Part shown: piece by piece, positions 24,240 to 31,984 of the stretch
How positions within the stretch are numbered: position 1 is the first letter of the stretch
How the letters are laid out: every line of letters starts with the position of its first letter
From: Amycolatopsis sp. A133
Lineage (GTDB): Bacteria > Actinomycetota > Actinomycetes > Mycobacteriales > Pseudonocardiaceae
DNA: 64,000 nt
Assembly: GCF_031082405.1 (NCBI RefSeq)
Contig: NZ_JAVHJU010000051.1
Location: 124,001-188,000 of the forward strand
Direction of reading: 5' to 3'
The notes under the pieces: model-generated
The model's database searches: none
What the model saw: the letters and a program-made list of their open reading frames with translations, nothing else
What the model was told of the DNA's origin: nothing
Position numbers and translations under genes: made by a program

Positions 24240-26006
24240 ATGCGTGCTAGGAAGGTCCTCGTCGCGGCCACCGGAATGCTGGTCGCACTGGCCACGTTGA
24301 CCGTGTCGGACTCGGGAGCCAGCACCATCACCAGCCACGATCCGGCGGCCGGCCGCTTCGACCGGCCGCAGCACGGGTTCGCCCCGGCGTGGACGACCCT
24401 GCGTGACGGCCGCCCGGGTGACGTCAACCTCGACCCCGCGCCGATCAAGGCGGCGGAGGACTTCCTGGCGAGCTGGACGAAGCCGGACGCCACCGGGCAC
24501 CCGCACTTCTCCGGGGCGGTCGGCCTGCTCGCGCACGACGGCGTGGTCGTCGACCGGTACGCGGTCGGCGGCGCGCTGCGGTACGCCGACGCGAAGGGCA
24601 CCGAGCTGCCCGCGGACCAGCAGGTCCCGATGCGCAACGACACGATCTTCGACATGGCTTCGATCTCGAAGCTGTTCACCTCGATCGCCGTGCTCCAGCT
24701 GGTCGAAAGCGGGCAGTTCACCATCGACACCCCGGTGAGCCGGTTCTTCCCGGAGTTCGCCACCGGCGACAAGGCCGCCATCACGGTCAAGATGCTGCTC
24801 ACGCACACCTCCGGGTTCGACGCCGACCCGATCCCGTCGCTGTGGGCGGGCTACCCGGACGTCCCGTCGCGGCGGCAGGCGGTGCTCGACAGCCCGCTGA
24901 AGAACAAGCCGGGGACGACGTACCTCTACTCGGACATCAACCTCCTGACGCTGGGCTTCATCGTCGAGAAGCTGACGGGGCAGTCCCTCGACAAGGTCGT
25001 CCACGACCGGATCACCGCGCCGCTCGGCATGGCCGACACCGGTTACAACCCGCCCGCGGCGAAGCTGGACCGGATCGCCGCGACGGAGTTCGAAGCGAAC
25101 CCGCCGCGCGGGATGGTGCGCGGCAGCGTGCACGACGAGAACGCGTGGTCGCTCGGCGGTGTCGCCGGGCACGCCGGCGTGTTCAGCACCGCGAGCGACA
25201 TGGCCGCCCTCGCCCAGACGATCCTCAACGGCGGCAGCTACCGCGGTCACCGGATCCTGCGCCCGGACACCGTCCGGCAGATGCTCACGAACTACAACCA
25301 GCAGTTCCCGGACGACGCGCACGGCCTCGGCTTCGAGCTCGACCAGCCCTGGTACATGGGCGCGCTGGCGTCGCCGATCAGCGCCGGGCACACCGGCTAC
25401 ACCGGAACGACGCTGGTCATCGACCTCCAGTCGCGGTCGTTCGCGATCCTGCTGACCAACCGCGTGCACCCGACCCGGAACTGGGGCTCGATCAACACCG
25501 CCCGCCAGGTGTGGGCGACGTCACTGGCCAGGGCCATGGCCGTGCGGCCGGTCGCCGGGAAGGACGCGTGGACGAGCACGCTGGGTAACGCCGGCGTCGC
25601 CACGCTGAGCACCTGCCCGTTCACCACGCATAGTGATCAAGCGCGCGTCTCGTTCTCCGCTTTCGTGGATACCGAAGGCAGCAGTGATCCACTTCAGCTG
25701 CAGGCCAGCACCGACGGCGTGAACTGGCAACCGATCGAGCTGTCGGTCTCGGGCCCGGGCGCACCCTCCGGAACCGTGACGTCGCTCTCCGGACACGGAC
25801 ACCGCGCCTGGTGGAAGGCGGTCGGCACGCTGCCGCAGGGCGCCTCGGTCAGCCTGCGCTGGCGTTACAGCACCGACCCGAGTTACACGGGCCGGGGAGT
25901 TTCGGTGGACGGTGTGAAAGTCACCGAGCGCGGCCGATCGCTCCTCGACGGTGAACGAAACCCCGCCGTCTTCGTCGCAGAGGGTTGGCAGTTGAGCTCT
26001 CGGTGA
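24240..26006 (+). CDS. Secreted serine beta-lactamase-family hydrolase (S12) with C-terminal beta domain
   Basis: 588 residues with a signal peptide (VLVAATGMLVALATLTVSDSGAS). The penicillin-binding fold has the SxxK nucleophile in MASISKLF (about 140-147), YSD as the tyrosine motif and GHTGYTG as the third motif. After about residue 440 a separate beta-rich, exported domain follows (LQASTDGVNWQPIELSV). Relatives next to nagZ/namZ in Bacillus (YbbE) are esterases or peptidases of muropeptides. Here it sits 11 bases after namZ with GAGGGGGAG before ATG 24240, so a role in releasing the peptide side chains is likely but not shown. Confidence 0.85.
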   Translation: MRARKVLVAATGMLVALATLTVSDSGASTITSHDPAAGRFDRPQHGFAPAWTTLRDGRPGDVNLDPAPIKAAEDFLASWTKPDATGHPHFSGAVGLLAHDGVVVDRYAVGGALRYADAKGTELPADQQVPMRNDTIFDMASISKLFTSIAVLQLVESGQFTIDTPVSRFFPEFATGDKAAITVKMLLTHTSGFDADPIPSLWAGYPDVPSRRQAVLDSPLKNKPGTTYLYSDINLLTLGFIVEKLTGQSLDKVVHDRITAPLGMADTGYNPPAAKLDRIAATEFEANPPRGMVRGSVHDENAWSLGGVAGHAGVFSTASDMAALAQTILNGGSYRGHRILRPDTVRQMLTNYNQQFPDDAHGLGFELDQPWYMGALASPISAGHTGYTGTTLVIDLQSRSFAILLTNRVHPTRNWGSINTARQVWATSLARAMAVRPVAGKDAWTSTLGNAGVATLSTCPFTTHSDQARVSFSAFVDTEGSSDPLQLQASTDGVNWQPIELSVSGPGAPSGTVTSLSGHGHRAWWKAVGTLPQGASVSLRWRYSTDPSYTGRGVSVDGVKVTERGRSLLDGERNPAVFVAEGWQLSSR

Positions 26007-26094
26007 CGAGTCCGTCGCCGACTGTCGACCACCCGGCGGAATTTACCGTCCCCTTGCCGCTTGCACCGCGACACTAAGTTGCCAAGTCGTTAGC

Positions 26095-26116
26095 TTGACC
26101 TCGTTAACAAGGTCGA
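26095..26116. promoter_or_regulatory. Candidate MurR operator
   Basis: An inverted repeat with arms GACCT (26097-26101) and AGGTC (26110-26114) is centred on GTTAAC, about 100 bases before murR. It is the only clear dyad in the 211-base gap. Binding by the adjacent RpiR-type regulator is inferred. Confidence 0.35.
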
Positions 26117-26217
26117 CCCTGTTGGCGACTTTCTGGTCAACGATTAATCGCAAATCGAGATCCGCAGACACGGACGGGTTGCGATCGTACCGAAGGGTGT
26201 GAGTAGCCTTGTCGCAA

Positions 26218-27219
26218 ATGCCAACGGTTAGTAACTTTCCGACGATGAGTGATACCGAATCCGTAGTCGGCACGGCACCGTCCGAGCCCGTATCGGTCCA
26301 GACGGCCGTGCGAGACGCCGACTCCAGTCCGCTGGTGCGGATCCGGTCCCTGCTCCCCGGCCTGGCCCGCGCCGAGCAGCGCGTGGCCAAGGTGGTGCTG
26401 GAAGACCCCGCGCACGTCGCGCGGCGCAGCATCACCGAGGTGGCACTGGCCGCCAACACGAGCGAGACCACGGTGACCCGGTTCTGCAAGGCCGTCGGGG
26501 TCGGCGGGTACCCGCAGCTGCGCATCGCGCTGGCCGCGGACACCGCGCGCACCGAGGCGCGGACCACGCGCAACCTCGGCGGCGAGATCGGCCCGGAGGA
26601 CGACCTGGCCGCCGTGATCGGCAAGGTCAGCTTCGCCGACGCGCGGGCCGTCGAGGAAACGGCGGACCAGCTCGACGTCGCCACGCTGGAGCAGGTGATC
26701 CAGGTCGTCGCGAACGCCGGGCGGGTGGACGTCTACGGCGTGGGCGCCAGCGCGTTCGTCGCCGCGGACCTGCAGCAGAAGCTGCACCGCATCGGCCGCG
26801 TGTGCTTCGCCTGGTCGGACACGCACATCATGCTCACCTCGGCTGCGGTGCTGAGCCCCGGTGACGTCGCGATCGGCGTCTCGCACACCGGCGCGACCAC
26901 CGACACCGTCGAGGCACTGCGCGTGGCGCGCGAGCACGGCGCGAGCACCATCGCCGTGACGAACTTCCCGCGCTCCCCGATCACCGAGGTCTCCGACCAC
27001 GTTTTGACGACCGCGGCCCGGGAAACCACCTTCCGTTCGGGCGCCACGGCCAGCCGCATCGCCCAGCTCACCGTCATCGACTGCCTGTTCATCGGGGTCG
27101 CTCAGCGGCACATGGACGCCTCGGTCAACGCACTGGACGCGACGAGGGACGCAGTCGGATCGCACCGCTTGGGGGTCAGGCCGGACGGTCGTCGCCGTCC
27201 GCGGGAAACCGGCAAGTAA
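26218..27219 (+). CDS. murR: MurR-type transcriptional regulator (RpiR family)
   Basis: 333 residues from ATG 26218. An N-terminal RpiR helix-turn-helix (SITEVALAANTSETTVTRFCKAVG about 80-103) is followed by a SIS domain (DVYGVGASAFVAADLQQKLHRIG; IGVSHTGATTDTVEALRVAREHGA; IAVTNFP) that binds phosphosugars, presumably MurNAc-6-phosphate. Start uncertain: ATG 26218 has a TAGCCT -10 eight bases upstream (leaderless), while ATG 26245 also fits; no SD precedes either. It heads the murRQ pair; murQ starts 23 bases after its stop. Likely controls murQ and perhaps the upstream hydrolases. Confidence 0.88.
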   Translation: MPTVSNFPTMSDTESVVGTAPSEPVSVQTAVRDADSSPLVRIRSLLPGLARAEQRVAKVVLEDPAHVARRSITEVALAANTSETTVTRFCKAVGVGGYPQLRIALAADTARTEARTTRNLGGEIGPEDDLAAVIGKVSFADARAVEETADQLDVATLEQVIQVVANAGRVDVYGVGASAFVAADLQQKLHRIGRVCFAWSDTHIMLTSAAVLSPGDVAIGVSHTGATTDTVEALRVAREHGASTIAVTNFPRSPITEVSDHVLTTAARETTFRSGATASRIAQLTVIDCLFIGVAQRHMDASVNALDATRDAVGSHRLGVRPDGRRRPRETGK

Positions 27220-27242
27220 TGACCGGAGAAAATGTGAGGCGC

Positions 27243-28172
27243 ATGATGACCGTCCCCGTGCAGGCGGTGCACGTCGATTCGCCGACCGAGACCCGCAATC
27301 TCCGCACCAAGGACATCGACCTGATGTCCACCGCGGGGATCCTGGGCGCGATCAACGCCGAGGACCGCACGGTCCCCGGTGCCGTGGCCGCGGTGCTGCC
27401 CCAGGTGGCGCACGCGGTGGACTACGCGGTGGACGCCATCCGGGGCGGAGGCCGGGTGCACTACGTCGGCGCGGGTACGTCCGGGCGGCTGGCCACCCTG
27501 GACGCGGCCGAGCTGGTGCCGACGTTCAACGTGCCGGGCGACTGGTTCATCGCGCACCACGCCGGCGGCGAGCGCGCGCTGCGCCAGGCCGTCGAAAACG
27601 CGGAGGACGACTCGGCGGCGGGTGCCGCCGAGATGGCCGCGATGGTGCAGCCGGGCGACTTCGTGCTGGGGCTGACGGCGTCGGGCCGGACGCCGTACGT
27701 GCTGGGTGCGCTGGCCGCGGCGGCGCGCCAGGGAGCCCGGACCGGGCTGGTCTCGGGCAACGCCAAGGCCGCGAAGCCGGCCGGGGTGGACGTGCTCATC
27801 GCCGTCGACACCGGCCCGGAGGTGATCGCCGGCTCGACCCGGATGAAGGCGGGCACGGCGCAGAAGATGATCCTCACGTCGTTCTCCACCGCGACGATGA
27901 TCAAGCTGGGCCGGACCTACTCGAACCTGATGGTCAGCATGCGGGCCACCAACGCGAAGCTGCGCGGCCGGACGATCCGGATCCTGCAGGAAGCCACCGG
28001 CATGACGATGGCGGACTGCTCGGACGCGCTCACCGAGGCCGGGGGCGACCTCAAGGTGGCGCTGGTGCACCTGCTCTCCGGGGAAGACGTCAAGAGCGCG
28101 TCGAAGGCGCTGCACGCGTCCGGCGGGCACGTGCGCAAGGCGCTGGACACTTTGAGGGTGCGCGCGAGCTAG
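27243..28172 (+). CDS. murQ: N-acetylmuramic acid 6-phosphate etherase
   Basis: 309 residues. MurQ cleaves the lactyl ether of MurNAc-6-P to give GlcNAc-6-P and D-lactate. Visible signatures are the SIS domain core VHYVGAGTSGRLATLDAAELVPTF, the EDD motif in AVENAEDDSAAGA, GLTASGRTPYVLGAL, and STRMKAGTAQKMILTSFSTATMIKLG (the family signature). ATG 27243 is chosen for GTGAGG five bases upstream; an ATG at 27219 overlapping the murR stop is an alternative. No MurNAc kinase or PTS (murP) lies next to it, so MurNAc uptake and phosphorylation must be encoded elsewhere. Confidence 0.95.
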   Translation: MMTVPVQAVHVDSPTETRNLRTKDIDLMSTAGILGAINAEDRTVPGAVAAVLPQVAHAVDYAVDAIRGGGRVHYVGAGTSGRLATLDAAELVPTFNVPGDWFIAHHAGGERALRQAVENAEDDSAAGAAEMAAMVQPGDFVLGLTASGRTPYVLGALAAAARQGARTGLVSGNAKAAKPAGVDVLIAVDTGPEVIAGSTRMKAGTAQKMILTSFSTATMIKLGRTYSNLMVSMRATNAKLRGRTIRILQEATGMTMADCSDALTEAGGDLKVALVHLLSGEDVKSASKALHASGGHVRKALDTLRVRAS

Positions 28173-28204
28173 ACCTTCATCTGTTCATCTGCCTAACCTC
28201 TCAG

Positions 28205-29317
28205 ATGAGGGAAGGCGGGTGGGCGATGGCGGGCACGGCAGAGGACTCGCGACGCGGGCTTTCGCGTCGCGAGTGGTGGTCGATCGGCGGGATGACCGGG
28301 TTCATCCTGCTGCTGAACGTCGTGGGCTGGGGCGTGCTCACGGCGTTCGTCGCGCCGCACCACTACGCGCTGGGCACGTCCGGCGTGTTCGGGATCGGGC
28401 TGGGCGTCACCGCCTTCACGCTCGGCATGCGGCACGCCTTCGACGCCGACCACATCGCCGCGATCGACAACACCACCCGCAAGCTGATGGCGGACGGGCG
28501 GCGGCCGCTGTCGGTCGGGTTCTGGTTCTCGCTCGGGCACTCGACGATCGTCTTCGTGCTGTGCCTGCTGCTGTCGGCAGGCGTCCGCGCGCTGGCCGGG
28601 CAGGTCGAGAACGACTCGTCGGGGTTGCACCAGGCCACCGGCGTGATCGGGACGTCGGTGTCCGGCGTATTCCTGTACGTGATCGCGATCCTGAACCTGG
28701 TCGTGCTCGTCGGGATCCTGCGCGTGTTCCGGCGGATGCGCCGCGGCGACTTCGACGAAGCCGCGCTCGAACGCCAGCTGGACAACCGCGGCGTGCTCAA
28801 CCGGCTGCTGCGCGGCGCGACGAAGGCCGTGCGCAAGCCGTGGCACATCTACCCGGTCGGGCTGCTGTTCGGGCTGGGCTTCGACACCGCGACCGAAATC
28901 GGGCTGCTCGTGCTGGCCGCGGGCGCCGCGACGTTCGCGCTGCCGTGGTACGCGATCCTCGTGCTGCCGGTCCTGTTCGCCGCCGGCATGACCCTGTTCG
29001 ACACCGTGGACGGCTGTTTCATGAACCTCGCGTACGGCTGGGCGTTCGCGAAGCCGGTGCGCAAGATCTTCTACAACATCACGGTGACCGCGTTGTCGGT
29101 CGCGGTGGCGCTGCTCATCGGGACCATCGAGCTGGTGTCGATCCTCGTCGACAAGCTGGACATCACCAGCGGGCCGCTGGCCGCGATCGCTTCGGTCGAC
29201 CTGGACTACGTCGGCTTCGGGATCGTCGGGCTGTTCGTGCTGACGTGGGTTGTCGCGCTGGCGGTGTGGCGGTTCGGGCGGATCGAAGAGAAGTGGTCGG
29301 CGAAGCTGAGCGGTTGA
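28205..29317 (+). CDS. Nickel/cobalt transporter of the NiCoT (HoxN/NixA) family
   Basis: 370 residues with eight predicted membrane segments. It carries the NiCoT signatures RHAFDADHIAAIDN (about 78-91) in helix II, whose His and Asp residues bind the metal, GFWFSLGHSTIV and LGFDTATEI. It imports Ni2+ and/or Co2+ across the cytoplasmic membrane. ATG 28205 is a leaderless start with TAACCT at 28194-28199; an ATG seven codons later is possible. A direct repeat TTCATCTG (twice just before the -10) may be an operator. Follows murQ by 32 bases but is probably independent. Confidence 0.9.
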   Translation: MREGGWAMAGTAEDSRRGLSRREWWSIGGMTGFILLLNVVGWGVLTAFVAPHHYALGTSGVFGIGLGVTAFTLGMRHAFDADHIAAIDNTTRKLMADGRRPLSVGFWFSLGHSTIVFVLCLLLSAGVRALAGQVENDSSGLHQATGVIGTSVSGVFLYVIAILNLVVLVGILRVFRRMRRGDFDEAALERQLDNRGVLNRLLRGATKAVRKPWHIYPVGLLFGLGFDTATEIGLLVLAAGAATFALPWYAILVLPVLFAAGMTLFDTVDGCFMNLAYGWAFAKPVRKIFYNITVTALSVAVALLIGTIELVSILVDKLDITSGPLAAIASVDLDYVGFGIVGLFVLTWVVALAVWRFGRIEEKWSAKLSG

Positions 29318-29339
29318 GAAGCTCCGCTCGCTACTGCGC

Positions 29340-29870
29340 TCATGGCGCGTAAATGGTGAGTGTCGTCGGGCCGGTGAGGCTCCCGACACCCGACCCGGCG
29401 CACGCGAGGGCGTTCGGCGTCACGAGCGTGGCCACCTGGACCGCGCTGCCCGGCGTGTACCGCCCAGCCGTGATCACCCCCGTGTTGGTGACCACCACCT
29501 GCCCGGCGACCACCGTGGTCGTGAAGTTGTACGTGAAAGTGGTCGGCGCGGCCAGCGGATTGCCCCACACGTACGTGCGGGACGTCGACCCGGCATTCAG
29601 CAGCGTTGTGCAGGAAACCACGTCGGTGAACACCTGCGTGTAGGACGCGGTGAAAGCCTGTGGGTCGGTGCAGAGGGGGAAGGTTCCGGTGAGGACACCG
29701 GCCACGAGCCGGGGTGTGTTGGTGATGGGTGGGTCGTAGGTGACCGCCCAGGTGCCGGCACAGGTCTGGACGGCCGCCTCGGCGTGCGCCGCTCCCGCGG
29801 ACGCCGGCACGCTGCCCGCCGCGGCGAGCAGTGTTCCCAGGAACGCACCGCACCTGCGCAGCCGGCTCAT
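29340..29870 (-). CDS. Secreted protein of unknown function
   Basis: 176 residues. The signal peptide MSRLRRCGAFLGTLLAAAGSVPASAGAAHA is followed by a Thr/Val-rich beta-sheet domain with four Cys (QTCAGTWAV, PLCTD, SCTTLL, LACAGSG) that could form two disulfides. The C-terminus is 'GPTTLTIYAP'. ATG 29870 has GGAGGG upstream. Small Cys-paired secreted beta proteins like this occur widely in Pseudonocardiaceae; I recognise no enzyme motif. Convergent with the metal permease. Confidence 0.7.
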   Translation of the reverse strand: MSRLRRCGAFLGTLLAAAGSVPASAGAAHAEAAVQTCAGTWAVTYDPPITNTPRLVAGVLTGTFPLCTDPQAFTASYTQVFTDVVSCTTLLNAGSTSRTYVWGNPLAAPTTFTYNFTTTVVAGQVVVTNTGVITAGRYTPGSAVQVATLVTPNALACAGSGVGSLTGPTTLTIYAP

Positions 29871-29952
29871 GGCAGTCCACCCTCCTACCCGACACTCACG
29901 ACCTTCGCAATAGACCACGAAGGAGGACGTGCCGACTACCGCCGTTGCGGTA

Positions 29953-30675
29953 TCAGGAAGCCGCGTCCGAAATGCTCTTCGCTTCGCGCGCACCGGATTC
30001 GAACGCTTCGCAGCAGAAGAGCAGCCACGCGCGTACGCCCTCCGGTGTCCCGCTCGCGAATCCTTCGGCGGCTTCCAGGTACTTCGGCACCCGGCGGAAG
30101 AACGCCACTTCGGGCACGCTCAAGGACTTCGGGTCGAGGCCCGTCGCGACCATCGTGAGCCGGGCGGCCGCGCGTGCGACGACGCCGTCCGCGCTCCCGA
30201 ACGGCTTGAGCGCCAGCAGTTCGCCGTGCACGACGGCCGTCAGCACCGGGCCCGGCACCGACGTTGCTCCGGTCACCAGCTGGGCCAGCATCTCCAGGCG
30301 GCCGCCGCCGGAATGCGGGCGGCCCAGCGCGTCCGCGTCGCCGACGAGATCCGCCGCGGCCAGGACGTGCAGCCGCGCCAACGCCTGCATCGGCGCGCGG
30401 CGCCACGTCGGCAGCAGGGATTCCAGCGTCTCCGCGACGCGCAGCGCGCCGGCGAGGACGGGGTCGTCGACCGCGCCGCCGGCGGGCAGCTCGGGGTTCG
30501 CGCCCTCGATGCCGGCCGACGCGCGGGCGGCCCGCACGGACGCTTCCGCCGCCGTCGCCGCGCCGCCGCGGAGGTTCGCCGGGAGGCGGTGCACCGCGAA
30601 GACGGCGTCCTGCGCGGACTTGGCCGCCGCCGCGACGCCTTCGAGGTCGAGCAGGGGCTTCAGCGGGTCGGTCAT
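29953..30675 (-). CDS. Fic/DOC-fold-like protein with degenerate motif (Rv3662c position)
   Basis: 240 residues, all-helical, no signal. SAGIEGANPELP (about 85-96) recalls the S-x-IEG segment before Fic domains, and LKPFGSADGVVARAAARLTMVATG (about 168) lies where Fic proteins have HPFxxGNGRxxR. The catalytic His is replaced by Lys, and GNGR by ADGV, although the final Arg is kept, so classical AMP transfer is unlikely. It overlaps the downstream-encoded partner, the phosphoribosyltransferase gene, by four bases (ATGA), which implies joint function. Counterpart of Rv3662c by position and length. The Fic relation is my inference. Confidence 0.6.
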   Translation of the reverse strand: MTDPLKPLLDLEGVAAAAKSAQDAVFAVHRLPANLRGGAATAAEASVRAARASAGIEGANPELPAGGAVDDPVLAGALRVAETLESLLPTWRRAPMQALARLHVLAAADLVGDADALGRPHSGGGRLEMLAQLVTGATSVPGPVLTAVVHGELLALKPFGSADGVVARAAARLTMVATGLDPKSLSVPEVAFFRRVPKYLEAAEGFASGTPEGVRAWLLFCCEAFESGAREAKSISDAAS

Positions 30676-31169
30676 GCGTCGAGCACCTGTCCTTCGCGGG
30701 TGACCACGGGCGGCAGCACCGACCACGGGAAGTTGATCCACTTGTCGGTGTGCCGCCAGACGTACTCGCACTTCACCGTCGAGTGCGGCTTCTCGTAGAC
30801 GACGGCCGAGCGCACCTCGGCGACGTGGTCGAGGCAGAAGTCGCGGACGAGCTTGAGCGTGGCACCGGTGTCGGCGACGTCGTCGGCGATCAGCACCTTC
30901 TTGCTCGTGAGGTCGACGACGTTGGGCACCGGCGGCAGCATCACCGGCAGGTCGAGGCGCTGGTCGACGCCGGTGTAGAACTCGACGTTCATCACGTGCA
31001 GGTTCTTGACGTCGAGCGCGTAGCCGAGCGCGCCGGCGACGAAGAGGCCACCGCGCGCGATCGAGAGGACGAGGTCCGGCGCGAAGCCGTCTTCGGCGAT
31101 GGTGTGAGCCAGTTCACGGCTCGCCGTGCCGAACAGCTCCCAGCTCAGCTCTTCCCGCTCTTCGGCCAT
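30672..31169 (-). CDS. Type I phosphoribosyltransferase
   Basis: 165 residues. The PRPP loop is VLIADDVADTGATLKLV (about 95-111), preceded by the beta-strand and PPi loop of the type I fold (LVLSIARGGLFVAGAL, about 31-46). Enzymes of this size transfer phosphoribose to purine bases such as hypoxanthine, guanine or xanthine; which base is not visible. ATG 31169 begins a standard N-terminus. Its stop overlaps the start of the Fic-like gene by four bases. Cytosolic. Confidence 0.88.
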   Translation of the reverse strand: MAEEREELSWELFGTASRELAHTIAEDGFAPDLVLSIARGGLFVAGALGYALDVKNLHVMNVEFYTGVDQRLDLPVMLPPVPNVVDLTSKKVLIADDVADTGATLKLVRDFCLDHVAEVRSAVVYEKPHSTVKCEYVWRHTDKWINFPWSVLPPVVTREGQVLDA

Positions 31170-31281
31170 CGAACCCGCCCTTCGTCGTGGTCAGCCGAGC
31201 ATAGGCAACCGGCAAGTGGCCTCTGAAGATGATCAGAAATTGGCTATCCGAAGCAGCCACTGGCCGAACTACGGTGATCGC

Positions 31282-31884
31282 GTGAGCGACTGGAACACAC
31301 GACCGGTCCTGGCCGGCGAGCACGTCCGCCTGGAACCGCTGACCCGCGAGCACGCCAAGGGCCTGTTCGAGGCCGGCACCGACCCGGGCATCTGGGCGTG
31401 GCTGAGCACCCGGCAGCCGGCGGACCTCCCCGCCGCCGAGCGGATGGCCGAGCAGGCGCTCGCCGACCCCGACCGCCGTCCCTTCGCGCAGATCGACGCC
31501 GCATCCGGGCGCGTCGCCGGGACGACGTCGTACTACCAGGTCGTCGAGAAGCACCGGATCCTGTCGATCGGGCACACGTGGATCGGCGCGGAGTGGCAGC
31601 GCACCGGGCTGAACACCGAGTCGAAGCTGCTCCTGCTCACGCACGCCTTCGAAACCCTTGGCGCGCAACGGGTTTCCTGGGAGACGGACATCCGCAACCT
31701 CCGCTCGCAACGCGCCATCGAACGACTTGGCGCGCTTCGCGAAGGCATCCTGCGGGCGCACCGGATCCGGCCGGACGGCTCGTCGCGCGACACCGTCACG
31801 TACTCGATGCTGGCGCCGGAGTGGCCCGCCGCGAAGGCCCGGCTGAACGAACGCTTAGTCACCGGAGCTCGCCTGCCACGGTGA
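31282..31884 (+). CDS. GNAT-family N-acetyltransferase (RimJ/RimL-like)
   Basis: 200 residues. The layout 'GEHVRLEPLTREHAKGLFEAG' at the N-terminus, 'HTWIGAEWQRTGLNTESKLLLLTHAFE' in the middle and 'VSWETDIRNLRSQRAIERLGALREGILRAH' near the end is that of RimJ/RimL/RimI-type acetyltransferases; the second block is the acetyl-CoA pocket with Q-R-T-G. GTG 31282 is a leaderless start (TACGGT 31270-31275, six bases before). The substrate is unknown; a protein or small amine is likely. Confidence 0.85.
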   Translation: MSDWNTRPVLAGEHVRLEPLTREHAKGLFEAGTDPGIWAWLSTRQPADLPAAERMAEQALADPDRRPFAQIDAASGRVAGTTSYYQVVEKHRILSIGHTWIGAEWQRTGLNTESKLLLLTHAFETLGAQRVSWETDIRNLRSQRAIERLGALREGILRAHRIRPDGSSRDTVTYSMLAPEWPAAKARLNERLVTGARLPR

Positions 31885-31984
31885 ACCGGCAGGGCATCGT
31901 GGGTGCAACCTTTTACAAGGCGGACTAACGTCGCTAGCGTGCCGCTAGCCGTCGTTTCGGCGCACTACAGGAGGCCTTGCAACC

